A DNA stretch of 64,000 bases from Bradyrhizobium zhanjiangense (GTDB lineage Bacteria; Pseudomonadota; Alphaproteobacteria; Rhizobiales; Xanthobacteraceae): positions 2,749,001-2,813,000 of the forward strand of contig NZ_CP022221.1 in the NCBI RefSeq assembly GCF_004114935.1, in the 5' to 3' direction. The position numbers were made by a program, and so were the translations under genes. Under the pieces are notes generated by a model. That model saw only the letters and a program-made list of their open reading frames with translations. It made no database searches and was not told the origin of the DNA. Shown here in pieces: positions 9,491 through 20,700 of the stretch. Every line of letters starts with the position of its first letter. The first letter of the stretch is position 1.

Positions 9491-10155
9491 AGACGTCAGC
9501 GGGCATTAAGCGAAAACGCTACTTAGTGCCGAGCCCCGGCCAGTCTGCGAAAACGCGATGCGTGGCGAACTTTGCAACATCGAGCGGAATCCCTGTCGCA
9601 AGACCCTCTCTCACTCGACGAGCAGACCACCTGGAGAAAGCAGCGGCGAGCATTTTGGCTCGCAAAGGCAATTCGGGCAAGGCGCGGGCGCCCGATCTTG
9701 AGTGGTCGTCGCTGTTGACGGCGCGTGCTGTTGTGTTGAGCTCTGTTCGGTTCAAGGCGTTAATGTCCCAAGCCCGACGGCATGACGGCAAAATTCTGGC
9801 AGCCCGGCGAGAAGCGAATTGTTTCAGAATGAGCTCGCAGAAGGTCATTGGCGAGTCCGTTACTTAACGTGAGCGCCAAGGAGATTCTGCTGTACGCGCG
9901 GTGATGACGGCGGCTGTTGCAGAGCTTCCGACGACTTTGCGGACGCCCATGCGGTGATCGTCGCCAATGACGTCCGTATTGTTGTGCTGAGCTGTGTCTG
10001 GTTCAGGACGTCGATGTCCCAAGTCCGACGGCGGCATTCCGAGCGAGGCGCGCGTTCTTCAGGAAACGCTCGCAGTACGTCGTTGGTATGTCGATTGCTT
10101 GAAATGCGGGGTGATCCGTTACGGCCTTCATCGTAGCCCCTGTCTAAGAGTTCAG
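9491..10155. other. intergenic region with two repeat copies (b, c)
   Basis: Region between the divergent oxygenase and NRPS. Two segments resemble each other: about 9720-9790 and about 9965-10040, both with GTTGTG(T/C)TGAGCT and ATGTCCCAAG(C/T)CCGACGG. The second continues to the NRPS start and matches 6430-6640. It presumably holds the NRPS promoter. I see no sigma-54, nod-box or tts-box match. Confidence 0.45.
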
Positions 10156-13100
10156 ATGAAACTTGCTACACCGGTTGGCTCTTGCATCTTTGTTGGTGGT
10201 GGTACGCTAGCTATTAGATGTGCTCAGCTAGTGATGGAGATGGGCCACGTGATCCGGGCGGCGCTGTGTGCCGACGCCATATTCCGCGATTGGGCCGCTC
10301 TCGCCGATATCTTGTGTGTGACGAGCATTGAAGAGCTATCTGCGCTGCTCAACGCCGAGCCGGTCGAGTGGATATTTTCCGTTGCCAATCCGTTCATATT
10401 GCCAGCAGATGTGTTTGGGAAAGCGCGTAGAGGCGCTTTCAATTACCACGACGGTCCGTTGCCGCGATATGCCGGAACTCATGCGACGTCTTGGGCGCTT
10501 CTTGCCCGAGAGACCGAACATGGCATCACGTGGCATCGTATCGATCACGGTGTTGATACTGGTGAGCTGGTCGTCCAACGCCAAGTGTTGATTGCGACGA
10601 GCGATACTGCGCTGACGCTGAATCTCAAATGTTATGAGGCCGCTATCGATGGCTTCCGCGAGCTTCTAACTGGCTTAACAAATGGAGAGCTTAGTGCTCG
10701 TCCGCAAGCGCTAGCGGACCGAAGCTTTTTCCCGAAAGGTCGACGCCCAGATGCTGCGGGCTGTCTGCGATGGGATCGATCCGCACAAGATCTGGAAGCG
10801 ATGACGCGCGCCTTAGACTTTGGCCCGTATCATACCAATCCATTGGGGTTGTCCAAGGCTCTCGTAGGCGATGACGTTGTCGTCGTCAGGCACTTGGAGG
10901 TGACGGCTCGGCGCTCGGGCTTTGCTGCGGGGTCTTTAGTTGAGATCCACCCCAGCCACTGGCGTGTGGCGACAGGGACAGAGGATGTTGATGTTTGGCT
11001 TAGCAGCTTGGATGGTAAGGCTCTGGATGCGCGGGCACTCGCGAGGCGTTCTGATTCCCATGTAGGCGACCGCCTCCCGATTCTGAGCGATGACGAGGCG
11101 CGGAGCATAACGGTTGCGCATGAAATGTTGGCGCCTCGTGAGGGTTTTTGGCGACGGCGGCTTGAACAGTTCAAAACATCCCAGCTTTCCTTTTTGTCGT
11201 CTTCAGTAGCCTTGGCTGCACCTCAATGGCAGTTGAGTTCATGGCGAATTCCAGGTGCTTTGGCTGAGCTGTCTCCCAGTCATCGCACGGAATTCTTGCT
11301 AACGGCTTGGCTCATCTACCTAGCCCGCATCACGGGAGAATTAGAGCTTCAATTGGGATGGACTCCCGCGCCGAGTGGATCGCGAGCGGGGTTGAAAGCG
11401 CTCGAGATGCTTGTCGCTTCTGTTGTGCCGATGGCAATTACCATCGATCTCGACAATGATTTTGCAGAGGCGCGCACGGTGGTGGCGGCCGAATTCGCTC
11501 AGCTGAAGGAGCAGGATAGTTTCGCGCGAGATCTTATCGCGCGCTGCCCAACGTTGCTCGGTATGGAGGCGTTACGATTGCGCCGCCCCTGGCCGGTTGG
11601 CGTTATGCTCACTGTAAGTGGCGAGTCTGCCACTGGTGACCTAGCTTCGAGCCCGACTTCTGAGGCAGCCCTGCCCGGTGAGGCGTTAACATTTGAGGTT
11701 TGCGCTCTAGATGGGAGCTTTCGATGGCACTTTGATGCAAGTCGCTTGGAGCCCAAGCATATCGACCGTATGACCCAGCATTTGCAAAATTTGCTATGTG
11801 CTGTGAAGGCAGATCCGCGGCAGCCGGTGGGGCAGATTGAACTCTTGTCATCCGCTGAGCGCGCGTATCTGCTGGAGGAGCTGAACCGGACGGCATCGGC
11901 CTATCCGTCGGACGTGTGCATCCACGAGCTGTTCGAGGCACAGGTTCGCCGTGCGCCGGACGCGGTGGCGGTGGTCCATGAGAAGGAGCGGCTAAGCTAT
12001 CGCGAGCTGAATGCGCGGGCCAACCGCCTGGCGCATCATCTGATCGCCCTCGGGGTCAGGCCGGACCAGCCGGTGGCGATCTGCGTTGCGCGCAGCGTGG
12101 CGATGGTGGTCGGGCTTTTGGCGATCCTCAAGGCGGGCGGGGCGTACCTGCCGCTGGATCCGGCCTATCCGCCGGCGCGGCTGCGGCAGGTGCTCGACGA
12201 TGCGGCGCCGCGGCTCCTGCTGGCCGATGCGGCGGGACGATCGGCGCTGGGCGACGATGCGCGACGCGATCTGACGGTGGTGGATCTGGCGGCGACGATG
12301 CCGGAATGGACAAATCTGCCGGCGTCGGATCCGGACCCGCGTGCGCTTGGCCTCACCTCACGCCATCTCGCCTATGTGATCTACACCTCCGGATCCACAG
12401 GCACCCCCAAGGGGGTCATGGTCGAGCATCGCGGAGTGGTGCGTCTGGTGGCGGAGAACGATTTCGTCGAGATCTCGCCGCAGGACGTTTTTCTCAACGC
12501 TTCCTCGCCGACATTCGATGCGACCACGTTCGAAGTCTGGGGAGCCTTGGCGAAGGGCGCCAGTGTTGTGCTCTATCCTGAATGCTATCTCTCGACGGCA
12601 ACGCTGGCCCGGATCATCCAAGACCATGGCATCACTATCGCTTGGATGACTGCGCGGTTGTTCGACGTCTATGTCGGGGAGGGGCGGAGCACCAGTGGGC
12701 TGCAGCAACTGCTGGTCGGGGGCGAAGAGGTCTCAGCCAGTTCCATCAGAGCATGTCAGAAGCGACATCCGACGCTGCGAATCTCAAATGGCTACGGCCC
12801 GACCGAGAACACCACCTTCAGTCTCTGCTACCCGGTGCCTGCTGGCTTCGATGGCCAGCAACGGGTGCCACTGGGACGACCAATCCGGAATTCGGTGGTC
12901 TATCTGCTGGACGGTCATGGTGCGCCGGTTCCGTTTGGCGCGGTGGGAGAGCTTTACGTCGGCGGGGCGGGGGTGGCGCGCGGCTATTTGAACCGGCCCG
13001 AGCTGACCGCGGAGCGGTTCATCGCCAGTCCCTTTGTGGACGGCGACCGGCTGTACCGCACCGGCGATCTGGCGCGCTACCTGCCGGACGGCAATCTGGA

Positions 13101-14070
13101 GTTTTTGGGCCGCAACGACGACCAGGTGAAGATCCGCGGCTTCCGGATCGAGCCGGGCGAGATCGCGGCGCGGCTTTGCGAGCACCCGTTCGTGCGCGAG
13201 GCGGTGGTGGTGGCGCACGAGGGCCCCGGCGGCGAGCAGCGTCTTGTCGCCTATGTGGTGTGCGCGCCGGACGCAGCTTCGAACGGGCTGGAGGGAAGCG
13301 AGCTTGCCGGCGCCTTGCGCGCCCACATAAGTGCACACCTGCCGGAGTACATGGTGCCATCGGCGTTCGTGCGGCTGGCGGCGCTGCCGCTGACGGTGAA
13401 TGGCAAGCTCGACCGCAAGGCGCTGGCTGCGCCGGACGATGAGGCGTATGCGCGCGCCGCCTATGAGCCGCCGCAAGGCGAGATCGAGATCACGCTGGCA
13501 CAGATCTGGGCCGAGCTGCTCGGTGTGGAGCGGGTCGGACGGCACGACGACTTCTTTGCGCTCGGCGGGCACTCGCTATTGGCGGTGCAACTGATCGAGC
13601 GTTTGCGGCGGCGGTCGCTGGGGTTGAGGTGCGCACGCTGTTCGCCAGGCCGGTGCTGGCCGATCAGGCCGCAAGCCTGGGCCGTCATCAGGAGGTGGCG
13701 GTCCCGGCCAATCGGATCACCGAACAGAGTACGGCGATCACGCCAGAGATGGTGCCGCTCATTGAGCTGGCGCAGGGCGAGATCGACCGGATCATCGCCA
13801 CAGTGCCCGGCGGGGTCGGCAACATCCAGGACATTTATGGCTTGTCGCCGCTGCAGGACGGCATCCTGTTCCATCATCTGTTGGCGACAAAGGGCGATCC
13901 GTACCTGCTGGTATCGCAGATGGCGTTTGCCGACCGTGGCGTGTTGGACCGCTATCTTGCCGCGGTCCAGCGGGTGGTGGACCGGCACGACATTCTGCGC
14001 ACCTCGTTCGTCTGGGAGGGGCTGTCGCGTCCGGCGCAGGTGGTGTGGCGCCACGCACCGCTGGAGGTGA
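10156..14070 (+). CDS. NRPS fragment 1: formyltransferase, A1, T1
   Basis: Loading module. The start at ATG 10156 ([12 protein letters not shown]) begins a methionyl-tRNA-formyltransferase-like fold with catalytic Asn96 and His98 ([12 protein letters not shown]) and Asp134 (HGVDTGE), as in LgrA of linear gramicidin, so the first residue should be N-formylated from 10-formyl-tetrahydrofolate. About 240 residues then resemble the second half of a condensation domain without HHxxxDG. A1 has [11 protein letters not shown] and pocket residues D-A-F-W-L-G-G-T-F, close to known Val codes. T1 has GGHSL. True coding ends near 13620, where a lost G shifts the frame; the remaining 150 codons to the stop at 14070 are out of frame. 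Confidence 0.85.
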   Translation: MKLATPVGSCIFVGGGTLAIRCAQLVMEMGHVIRAALCADAIFRDWAALADILCVTSIEELSALLNAEPVEWIFSVANPFILPADVFGKARRGAFNYHDGPLPRYAGTHATSWALLARETEHGITWHRIDHGVDTGELVVQRQVLIATSDTALTLNLKCYEAAIDGFRELLTGLTNGELSARPQALADRSFFPKGRRPDAAGCLRWDRSAQDLEAMTRALDFGPYHTNPLGLSKALVGDDVVVVRHLEVTARRSGFAAGSLVEIHPSHWRVATGTEDVDVWLSSLDGKALDARALARRSDSHVGDRLPILSDDEARSITVAHEMLAPREGFWRRRLEQFKTSQLSFLSSSVALAAPQWQLSSWRIPGALAELSPSHRTEFLLTAWLIYLARITGELELQLGWTPAPSGSRAGLKALEMLVASVVPMAITIDLDNDFAEARTVVAAEFAQLKEQDSFARDLIARCPTLLGMEALRLRRPWPVGVMLTVSGESATGDLASSPTSEAALPGEALTFEVCALDGSFRWHFDASRLEPKHIDRMTQHLQNLLCAVKADPRQPVGQIELLSSAERAYLLEELNRTASAYPSDVCIHELFEAQVRRAPDAVAVVHEKERLSYRELNARANRLAHHLIALGVRPDQPVAICVARSVAMVVGLLAILKAGGAYLPLDPAYPPARLRQVLDDAAPRLLLADAAGRSALGDDARRDLTVVDLAATMPEWTNLPASDPDPRALGLTSRHLAYVIYTSGSTGTPKGVMVEHRGVVRLVAENDFVEISPQDVFLNASSPTFDATTFEVWGALAKGASVVLYPECYLSTATLARIIQDHGITIAWMTARLFDVYVGEGRSTSGLQQLLVGGEEVSASSIRACQKRHPTLRISNGYGPTENTTFSLCYPVPAGFDGQQRVPLGRPIRNSVVYLLDGHGAPVPFGAVGELYVGGAGVARGYLNRPELTAERFIASPFVDGDRLYRTGDLARYLPDGNLEFLGRNDDQVKIRGFRIEPGEIAARLCEHPFVREAVVVAHEGPGGEQRLVAYVVCAPDAASNGLEGSELAGALRAHISAHLPEYMVPSAFVRLAALPLTVNGKLDRKALAAPDDEAYARAAYEPPQGEIEITLAQIWAELLGVERVGRHDDFFALGGHSLLAVQLIERLRRRSLGLRCARCSPGRCWPIRPQAWAVIRRWRSRPIGSPNRVRRSRQRWCRSLSWRRARSTGSSPQCPAGSATSRTFMACRRCRTASCSIICWRQRAIRTCWYRRWRLPTVACWTAILPRSSGWWTGTTFCAPRSSGRGCRVRRRWCGATHRWR

Positions 14071-14504
14071 GCGAGGTCGAGCTGGACGGGTCTGCTGGTC
14101 CTGGCGCCGCGCAGCTTAAGGATCGGTTTGATCCGCGCCAGCACCGCATCGATCTTGGCCGAGCGCCCTTGTTGCGGTTTGTGATTGCGCGCGAGCCCGG
14201 CCATGGGCGCTGGCTGCTGTTGGAGCTGCAGCATCATCTGATCGGGGATCACACGACACTGGAGGTGATGCGTGCCGAGGTCCAGGCTGTGCTGGAGGGA
14301 CGCGAGCACGAGCTGAGCGCGCCACAGCCGTTCCGCAATCTGGTGGCGCAGACGCATCTCGGCGGTGATGCCAAGGCGGATGAAGCGTTCTTCCGGGGTG
14401 GCTGGCCGACATCGACGAGCCGAGCACGCCGTTCGGCTTGCGCGAGGTGCGCGGCGACGGCAGCGGGGTTCGAGAGGCGCAGCGGATGCTGCCGCAGCAG
14501 CTGA
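13629..14504 (+). CDS. NRPS fragment 2: first half of C2
   Basis: N-terminal lobe of the condensation domain of module 2. It carries HHLLATKGD (13872-13898), which fits the HH[I/L]xxxxGD signature of dual epimerase/condensation domains, and the condensation motif HHLIGDH (from 14232). In-frame coding ends at about 14396, where CCGGGG should be CCGGGGG as at 20893. The next 140 bases (14397-14536, [12 protein letters not shown]...) are read in yet another frame that has no open reading frame of its own. As it stands this piece would not be translated alone. Confidence 0.75.
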   Translation: MRTLFARPVLADQAASLGRHQEVAVPANRITEQSTAITPEMVPLIELAQGEIDRIIATVPGGVGNIQDIYGLSPLQDGILFHHLLATKGDPYLLVSQMAFADRGVLDRYLAAVQRVVDRHDILRTSFVWEGLSRPAQVVWRHAPLEVSEVELDGSAGPGAAQLKDRFDPRQHRIDLGRAPLLRFVIAREPGHGRWLLLELQHHLIGDHTTLEVMRAEVQAVLEGREHELSAPQPFRNLVAQTHLGGDAKADEAFFRGGWPTSTSRARRSACARCAATAAGFERRSGCCRSS

Positions 14505-16242
14505 ACGCGCGGCTGCGCAGCCAGGCGCGACGGCTGGGGTGAGCCTGGCGAGCCTGTGCCATCTGGCCTGGGGGCAGGTGGTGGCGCGCAGCAGCGGCCG
14601 CGAGCAGGTGGTGTTCGGCACGGTGCTGTTCGGCCGCATGCAGGGGGGTGCGGGTGGCGACCGCGCGATGGGGCTGTTCATCAACACGCTGCCGCTGCGG
14701 CTTGATCTTGATGGGACCGCGATCGAAGCGAGCGTGCGAACCACGCACGCCCGGCTGGCCGAGCTTTTGGCGCACGAGCAGGCCTCGCTGGTGCTGGCGC
14801 AACGCTGCAGCGGCGTTGCGGCGCCGGCGCCGCTGTTCAGTTCGCTGTTGAACTACCGCCACAACACCGCGGCGGTCGCCACCGCAACCGATGACAGTCT
14901 GGTGGGCGTGGAATGGCTGGGCGGGGAGGAGCGCACCAATTATCCGCTGACCTTGTCGGTGGAGGATTTTGGCGAGGCGCTCGGTCTGACGGCGCAGGTG
15001 GCGGAGCCTCTCTCGGCGGATCGGATCTGCGGCTACATGCAGCGGGCGCTCGAGCAGCTGGCGGAGGCGCTGGAGCATGCGCCGAGCACGCCGGTGCGCG
15101 CGCTGGACATCCTGCCAGCCGCCGAGCGCGCCTATCTGCTGGCGGAGCTGAACCGGACGGCGGCGGCCTATCCGTCGGACGTGTGCATCCACGAGCTGTT
15201 CGAGGCACAGGTTCGCCGTGCGCCGGACGCGGTGGCGGTGGTCCATGAGGAGGAGCGGCTAAGCTATCGCGAGCTCAATGCGCACGCCAACCGCCTGGCG
15301 CATCATCTGATCGCCCTCGGGGTCAGGCCGGACCAGCCGGTGGCGATCTGCGTTGCGCGCAGTGTGGCGATGGTGGTCGGGCTTTTGGCGATCCTCAAGG
15401 CGGGCGGGGCGTACCTGCCGCTGGACCCGGCCTATCCGCCGGCGCGGCTGCAGCAGGTGCTCGACGATGCGGCGCCGCGAGTGCTGCTGGCCGATGCAGC
15501 GGGGCGATCGGCGCTGGGCGACGATGCGCGACGCGATCTGACGGTGGTGGATCTGGCGGCGACGATGCCGGAATGGGCAAATCTGCCGGCGTCGGATCCG
15601 GACCCGCGTGCGCTCGGCCTCACCTCACGCCATCTCGCCTATGTGATCTACACCTCCGGATCCACCGGCACGCCCAAGGGGGTCATGGTCGAGCATCGCG
15701 GCTTGGTCAATCTCAGCTTGGCTCAGATCGGGCTTTTTGGCGTTTGTTGCAACAGCCGCGTGGTGCAGTTCGCCTCCTTCGGTTTTGATGCAAGCGCCTC
15801 GGAGCTTGTTATGGCGTTTGGTTCGGGAGCCGCATTGCATTTGCCTGCGGATGAGCTCCGTCAAGCGAGTAACAAGCTATCGGATTATCTGCGAAACGAA
15901 GCCATCACGCACGCGACGCTGCCTCCAGCCTTGCTTCAGGGAAGCCAGAAGCTGGAAGCCTTGGGATCGCAAGTTCTCATTCTTGCTGGAGAGCTGCCGA
16001 AGGCAGAACTCATCCGGAGTCTGGCTCCAGCATCCATTATCAATGCTTATGGACCTACCGAAGCAACAGTTTGTGCGGCGACCTGGAGTTGCCCGATGGG
16101 TTTGATGGGGCCATCGTCCCGATTGGCCGCCCGATTGCGAACACGCGCGTGTATCTGCTGGATGATCATGGCGGGCTGGTGCCGTTCGGTGCGGTGGGGG
16201 AGCTCTGCATTGGCGGGGCGGGGGTGGCGCGCGGCTATTTGA
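14365..16242 (+). CDS. NRPS fragment 3: second half of C2 and most of A2
   Basis: Real coding in this frame starts near 14540 ([13 protein letters not shown]), after a lost G in the run 14536-14539, and ends near 16092, where CCC should be CCCC (compare 25808 onward in module 5). It holds the C-terminal lobe of C2 and A2 up to motif A5. A2 motif [11 protein letters not shown] is at about 15650. Pocket residues D-A-S-T-I-A-A-V-C are near the Tyr code DASTVAAVCK. The core is almost identical in DNA to that of A5. Confidence 0.78.
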   Translation: MMPRRMKRSSGVAGRHRRAEHAVRLARGARRRQRGSRGAADAAAAAERAAAQPGATAGVSLASLCHLAWGQVVARSSGREQVVFGTVLFGRMQGGAGGDRAMGLFINTLPLRLDLDGTAIEASVRTTHARLAELLAHEQASLVLAQRCSGVAAPAPLFSSLLNYRHNTAAVATATDDSLVGVEWLGGEERTNYPLTLSVEDFGEALGLTAQVAEPLSADRICGYMQRALEQLAEALEHAPSTPVRALDILPAAERAYLLAELNRTAAAYPSDVCIHELFEAQVRRAPDAVAVVHEEERLSYRELNAHANRLAHHLIALGVRPDQPVAICVARSVAMVVGLLAILKAGGAYLPLDPAYPPARLQQVLDDAAPRVLLADAAGRSALGDDARRDLTVVDLAATMPEWANLPASDPDPRALGLTSRHLAYVIYTSGSTGTPKGVMVEHRGLVNLSLAQIGLFGVCCNSRVVQFASFGFDASASELVMAFGSGAALHLPADELRQASNKLSDYLRNEAITHATLPPALLQGSQKLEALGSQVLILAGELPKAELIRSLAPASIINAYGPTEATVCAATWSCPMGLMGPSSRLAARLRTRACICWMIMAGWCRSVRWGSSALAGRGWRAAI

Positions 16243-17756
16243 ACCGGCCCGAGCTGACCGCGGAGCGGTTCATCGCCAGTCCCTTTGTGGACGGCGACCG
16301 GCTGTACCGCACCGGCGATCTGGCGCGCTACCTGCCGGACGGCAATCTGGAGTTTTTGGGCCGCAACGACGACCAGGTGAAGATCCGCGGCTTCCGGATC
16401 GAGCCGGGCGAGATCGCGGCGCGGCTTTGCGAGCACCCGTTCGTGCGCGAGGCGGTGGTGGTGGCGCACGAGGGCCCCGGCGGCGAGCAGCGTCTTGTCG
16501 CCTATGTGGTGTGCGCGCCGGACGCAGCTTCGAACGGGCTGGAGGGAAGCGAGCTTGCCGGCGCCTTGCGCGCCCACATAAGTGCACACCTGCCGGAGTA
16601 CATGGTGCCATCGGCGTTCGTGCGGCTGGCGGCGCTGCCGCTGACGGTGAATGGCAAGCTCGACCGCAAGGCGCTGGCTGCGCCGGACGATGAGGCGTAT
16701 GCGCGCGCCGCCTATGAGCCGCCGCAAGGCGAGATCGAGATCACGCTGGCACAGATCTGGGCCGAGCTGCTCGGTGTGGAGCGGGTCGGACGGCACGACG
16801 ACTTCTTTGCGCTCGGCGGGCACTCGCTATTGGCGGTGCAACTGATCGAGCGTTTGCGGCGGCGGTCGCTGGGGGTTGAGGTGCGCACGCTGTTCGCCAG
16901 GCCGGTGCTGGCCGATCAGGCCGCAAGCCTGGGCCGTCATCAGGAGGTGGCGGTCCCGGCCAATCGGATCACCGAACAGAGTACGGCGATCACGCCAGAG
17001 ATGGTGCCGCTCATTGAGCTGGCGCAGGGCGAGATCGACCGGATCATCGCCACAGTGCCCGGCGGGGTCGGCAACATCCAGGACATTTATGGCTTGTCGC
17101 CGCTGCAGGACGGCATCCTGTTCCATCATCTGTTGGCGACAAAGGGCGATCCGTACCTGCTGGTATCGCAGATGGCGTTTGCCGACCGTGGCGTGTTGGA
17201 CCGCTATCTTGCCGCGGTCCAGCGGGTGGTGGACCGGCACGACATTCTGCGCACCTCGTTCGTCTGGGAGGGGCTGTCGCGTCCGGCGCAGGTGGTGTGG
17301 CGCCACGCACCGCTGGAGGTGAGCGAGGTCGAGCTGGACGGGTCTGCTGGTCCTGGCGCCGCGCAGCTTAAGGATCGGTTTGATCCGCGCCAGCACCGCA
17401 TCGATCTTGGCCGAGCGCCCTTGTTGCGGTTTGTGATTGCGCGCGAGCCCGGCCATGGGCGCTGGCTGCTGTTGGAGCTGCAGCATCATCTGATCGGGGA
17501 TCACACGACACTGGAGGTGATGCGTGCCGAGGTCCAGGCTGTGCTGGAGGGACGCGAGCACGAGCTGAGCGCGCCACAGCCGTTCCGCAATCTGGTGGCG
17601 CAGACGCATCTCGGCGGTGATGCCAAGGCGGATGAAGCGTTCTTCCGGGGTGGCTGGCCGACATCGACGAGCCGAGTACGCCGTTCGGCTTGCGCGAGGT
17701 GCGCGGCGACGGCAGCGGGGTTCGAGAGGCGCAGCGGATGCTGCCGCAGCAGCTGA
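16071..17756 (+). CDS. NRPS fragment 4: end of A2, T2, first half of C3
   Basis: From about 16095 this frame gives the C-terminal part of A2 ([31 protein letters not shown]), the carrier T2 with GGHSL, and the front of C3 with the dual E/C signature HHLLATKGD and HHLIGDH. It ends at a lost G near 17650 (CCGGGG in place of CCGGGGG). Apart from the frame errors it is nearly identical to the matching part of module 1/2 (from 12900) and module 3/4 (from 19400). Confidence 0.8.
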   Translation: MCGDLELPDGFDGAIVPIGRPIANTRVYLLDDHGGLVPFGAVGELCIGGAGVARGYLNRPELTAERFIASPFVDGDRLYRTGDLARYLPDGNLEFLGRNDDQVKIRGFRIEPGEIAARLCEHPFVREAVVVAHEGPGGEQRLVAYVVCAPDAASNGLEGSELAGALRAHISAHLPEYMVPSAFVRLAALPLTVNGKLDRKALAAPDDEAYARAAYEPPQGEIEITLAQIWAELLGVERVGRHDDFFALGGHSLLAVQLIERLRRRSLGVEVRTLFARPVLADQAASLGRHQEVAVPANRITEQSTAITPEMVPLIELAQGEIDRIIATVPGGVGNIQDIYGLSPLQDGILFHHLLATKGDPYLLVSQMAFADRGVLDRYLAAVQRVVDRHDILRTSFVWEGLSRPAQVVWRHAPLEVSEVELDGSAGPGAAQLKDRFDPRQHRIDLGRAPLLRFVIAREPGHGRWLLLELQHHLIGDHTTLEVMRAEVQAVLEGREHELSAPQPFRNLVAQTHLGGDAKADEAFFRGGWPTSTSRVRRSACARCAATAAGFERRSGCCRSS

Positions 17757-20700
17757 ACGCGCGGCTGCGCAGCCAGGCGCGACGGCTGGGGGTGAGCCTG
17801 GCGAGCCTGTGCCATCTGGCCTGGGGGCAGGTGGTGGCGCGCAGCAGCGGCCGCGAGCAGGTGGTGTTCGGCACGGTGCTGTTCGGCCGCATGCAGGGGG
17901 GTGCGGGTGGCGACCGCGCGATGGGGCTGTTCATCAACACGCTGCCGCTGCGGCTTGATCTTGATGGGACCGCGATCGAAGCGAGCGTGCGAACCACGCA
18001 CGCCCGGCTGGCCGAGCTTTTGGCGCACGAGCAGGCCTCGCTGGTGCTGGCGCAACGCTGCAGCGGCGTTGCGGCGCCGGCGCCGCTGTTCAGTTCGCTG
18101 TTGAACTACCGCCACAACACCGCGGCGGTCGCCACCGCAACCGATGACAGTCTGGTGGGCGTGGAATGGCTGGGCGGGGAGGAGCGCACCAATTATCCGC
18201 TGACCTTGTCGGTGGAGGATTTTGGCGAGGCGCTCGGTCTGACGGCGCAGGTGGCGGAGCCTCTCTCGGCGGATCGGATCTGCGGCTACATGCAGCGGGC
18301 GCTCGAGCAGCTGGCGGAGGCGCTGGAGCATGCGCCGAGCACGCCGGTGCGCGCGCTGGACATCCTGCCAGCCGCCGAGCGCGCCTATCTGCTGGCGGAG
18401 CTGAACCGGACGGCGGCGGCCTATCCGTCGGACGTGTGCATCCACGAGCTGTTCGAGGCACAGGTTCGCCGTGCGCCGGACGCGGTGGCGGTGGTCCATG
18501 AGGAGGAGCGGCTAAGCTATGGCGAGCTCAATGCGCGGGCCAACCGCCTGGCGCATCATCTGATCGCCCTCGGGGTCAGGCCGGACCAGCCGGTGGCGAT
18601 CTGCGTTGCGCGCAGTGTGGCGATGGTGGTCGGGCTTTTGGCGATCCTCAAGGCGGGCGGGGCGTACCTGCCGCTGGACCCGGCCTATCCGCCGGCGCGG
18701 CTGCAGCAGGTGCTCGACGATGCGGCGCCGCGAGTGCTGCTGGCCGATGCAGCGGGGCGATCGGCGCTGGGCGACGATGCGCGACGCGATCTGACGGTGG
18801 TGGATCTGGCGGCGACGATGCCGGAATGGGCAAATCTGCCGGCGTCGGATCCGGACCCGCGTGCGCTCGGCCTCACCTCACGCCATCTCGCCTATGTGAT
18901 CTACACCTCCGGATCCACCGGAGCGCCCAAGGGCGTCATGATTGAGCATGCGAGCACGGTGAACCTGCTGCATTGGAGCGGCGACGTGTTTACGGCATCA
19001 GAGATCAGCCGCACGCTGTTTGCCACCTCGATCAGCTTTGATCTGTCCGTCTATGAGTGCTTCGTTCCGCTTTCGCAAGGAAGCACGCTTTACCTTGTCG
19101 AGAATGCGCTGGCGCTGGCCGAGAGGTCTTTGGATATCTCTTTGATCAACACAGTGCCCTCGGCGATCGCCGCTCTGGTCGACAGAAAAGCAGTGCCGGC
19201 TTCGACCAGCGTCGTCAATTTGGCGGGCGAGTGGCTGACGGCGGAACTGATCGAGAAGATCTTCGCGAGCAGTCGGGTCCAGAAGATTTGTAATCTGTAC
19301 GCGCCTTCTGAAACCACCACGTACTCAACCTGGATCTGCGTGCGAAGGGGGGACGTTGTCGTTGAGACGATTGGCCGTCCGATTGCGAACACGCGCGTGT
19401 ATCTGCTGGACGGTCATGGTGCGCCGGTGCCGTTTGGCGCGGTCGGGGAGCTCTGCATTGGCGGGGCGGGGGTGGCGCGCGGCTATTTGAACCGGCCCGA
19501 GCTGACCGCGGAGCGGTTCATCGCCAGTCCCTTTGTGGACGGCGACCGGCTGTACCGCACCGGCGATCTGGCGCGCTACCTGCCGGACGGCAATCTGGAG
19601 TTTTTGGGCCGCAACGACGACCAGGTGAAGATCCGCGGCTTCCGGATCGAGCCGGGCGAGATCGCGGCGCGGCTTTGCGAGCACCCGTTCGTGCGCGAGG
19701 CGGTGGTGGTGGCGCACGAGGGCCCCGGCGGCGAGCAGCGTCTTGTCGCCTATGTGGTGTGCGCGCCGGACGCAGCTTCGAACGGGCTGGAGGGAAGCGA
19801 GCTTGCCGGCGCCTTGCGCGCCCACATAAGTGCACACCTGCCGGAGTACATGGTGCCATCGGCGTTCGTGCGGCTGGCGGCGCTGCCGCTGACGGTGAAT
19901 GGCAAGCTCGACCGCAAGGCGCTGGCTGCGCCGGACGATGAGGCGTATGCGCGCGCCGCCTATGAGCCGCCGCAAGGCGAGATCGAGATCACGCTGGCAC
20001 AGATCTGGGCCGAGCTGCTCGGTGTGGAGCGGGTCGGACGGCACGACGACTTCTTTGCGCTCGGCGGGCACTCGCTATTGGCGGTGCAACTGATCGAGCG
20101 TTTGCGGCGGCGGTCGCTGGGGGTTGAGGTGCGCACGCTGTTCGCCAGGCCGGTGCTGGCCGATCAGGCCGCAAGCCTGGGCCGTCATCAGGAGGTGGCG
20201 GTCCCGGCCAATCGGATCACCGAACAGAGTACGGCGATCACGCCAGAGATGTTGCCACTCATTGAGCTGGCGCAGGGCGAGATCGACCGGATCATCGCCA
20301 CAGTGCCCGGCGGGGTCGGCAACATCCAGGACATTTATGGCTTGTCGCCGCTGCAGGACGGCATCCTGTTCCATCATCTGTTGGCGACAAAGGGCGATCC
20401 ATACCTGCTGGTATCGCAGATGGCGTTTGCCGACCGTGGCGTGTTGGACCGCTATCTTGCCGCGGTCCAGCGGGTGGTGGACCGGCACGACATTCTGCGC
20501 ACCTCGTTCGTCTGGGAGGGGCTGTCGCGTCCGGCGCAGGTGGTGTGGCGCCACGCACCGCTGGAGGTGAGCGAGGTCGAGCTGGACGGGTCTGCTGGTC
20601 CTGGCGCCGCGCAGCTTAAGGATCGGTTTGATCCGCGCCAGCACCGCATCGATCTTGGCCGAGCGCCCTTGTTGCGGTTTGTGATTGCGCGCGAGCCCGG

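Noticed and set aside
13629..17756. Several separate NRPS genes
   Set aside because: Frames begin and end in the middle of domains, and sister modules show the missing bases.
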